Part shown: positions 34,626 to 34,852 of the stretch, piece after piece | How the letters are laid out: each line of letters starts with the position of its first letter | How positions within the stretch are numbered: the stretch's first letter is position 1 | Made by a program: the position numbers and the translations under genes | Source of the DNA: Betaproteobacteria bacterium | GTDB taxonomy: Bacteria; Pseudomonadota; Gammaproteobacteria; Burkholderiales; Eutrophovitaceae | NCBI GenBank assembly: GCA_020354125.1 | Contig: CP070643.1 | Coordinates: forward strand, 4,208,498 to 4,243,349 | Direction: 5' to 3' | Length of the DNA: 34,852 nucleotides | The notes under the pieces: generated by a model | What the model was told of the DNA's origin: nothing | The model's input: the letters and a program-made list of their open reading frames with translations, nothing else | The model's database searches: none

Positions 34626-34852
34626 TGCCGATTTGTCGTTGAAAATACTTGAAAAAGCTTGGAAAGCTTCTTGCTTAGTAGGTCTGCTGGCAGCATCGCT
34701 TTCAGGACATTGGAATGAGTAGCGATTAGTTGGAGAAGTATGGAAGTGATGCTGTGAGTTTGTAACACGCACCGTTTTCTGAGTGGTGCATTACGGGACT
34801 TGATGGGTAAAAGACGAGTAACGCTTTTTTCTGTTTACACCCGCGCTCATCA
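34626..34852. other. Region after nrdB, no complete gene
   Basis: No recognisable gene. An ATG at 34803 opens a frame that runs off the window (MGKRRVTLFSVYTRA), too short to judge. GAAAGCTT-type short repeats and T-runs occur but no clear terminator. Confidence 0.4.

Overview
The window reads as a chromosome segment of a gammaproteobacterium. The evidence is gene content and order, not a database search: rplU-rpmA-obg-proB with a divergent ispB, a PilS/PilR pair followed by AmpD, a PP0621-type small membrane protein, a class Ia nrdAB operon with NrdR-like boxes, a tRNA-Pro(CGG), and the set rubrerythrin / HdrD-like Fe-S protein / DUF3501.

The left third (about 1-13,000) is an accessory region full of broken and shuffled DNA. 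It holds a glutathione S-transferase gene, a probable group II intron fragment abutting an IS30-type transposase remnant, and a transglutaminase-like gene coupled to an N-formylglutamate amidohydrolase gene with an in-frame amber codon. An apparently intact 1260-bp IS3-family element follows, with terminal repeats and a 3-bp target duplication. Next come an exported DUF302 protein and a haem-oxygenase-like diiron protein lying between two 173-bp direct repeats, and then a chimeric gene joining a membrane protein to the C-terminal part of a hydantoinase-B protein. A 55-residue basic protein, an IS110-family element with a candidate bridge-RNA leader, and a 5'-truncated nitrilase end this part. 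Short dispersed repeats recur throughout it.

From about 11,900 on the DNA is compact and ordinary. An L-2-hydroxyglutarate-oxidase-like flavoprotein, a DUF3025 protein and a membrane diguanylate cyclase are followed by the rubrerythrin cluster. Its promoter carries two identical-arm palindromes, one lying on the -10 element. After it come cyclopropane fatty acid synthase with an overlapping CNP1-like lipoprotein, the minus-strand rplU-rpmA-obg-proB operon, ispB, tRNA-Pro, a flavin-reductase-like gene with an in-frame TGA, a PP0621-type protein, pilS-pilR-ampD, a deacetylase-like enzyme, and nrdA-nrdB.

No CRISPR array, defence island or clearly novel multi-gene system was seen. The best leads are the two genes with a single in-frame stop, the membrane/HyuB chimera tied to the 173-bp repeat, the paired operator at rubrerythrin, and the IS110 leader.
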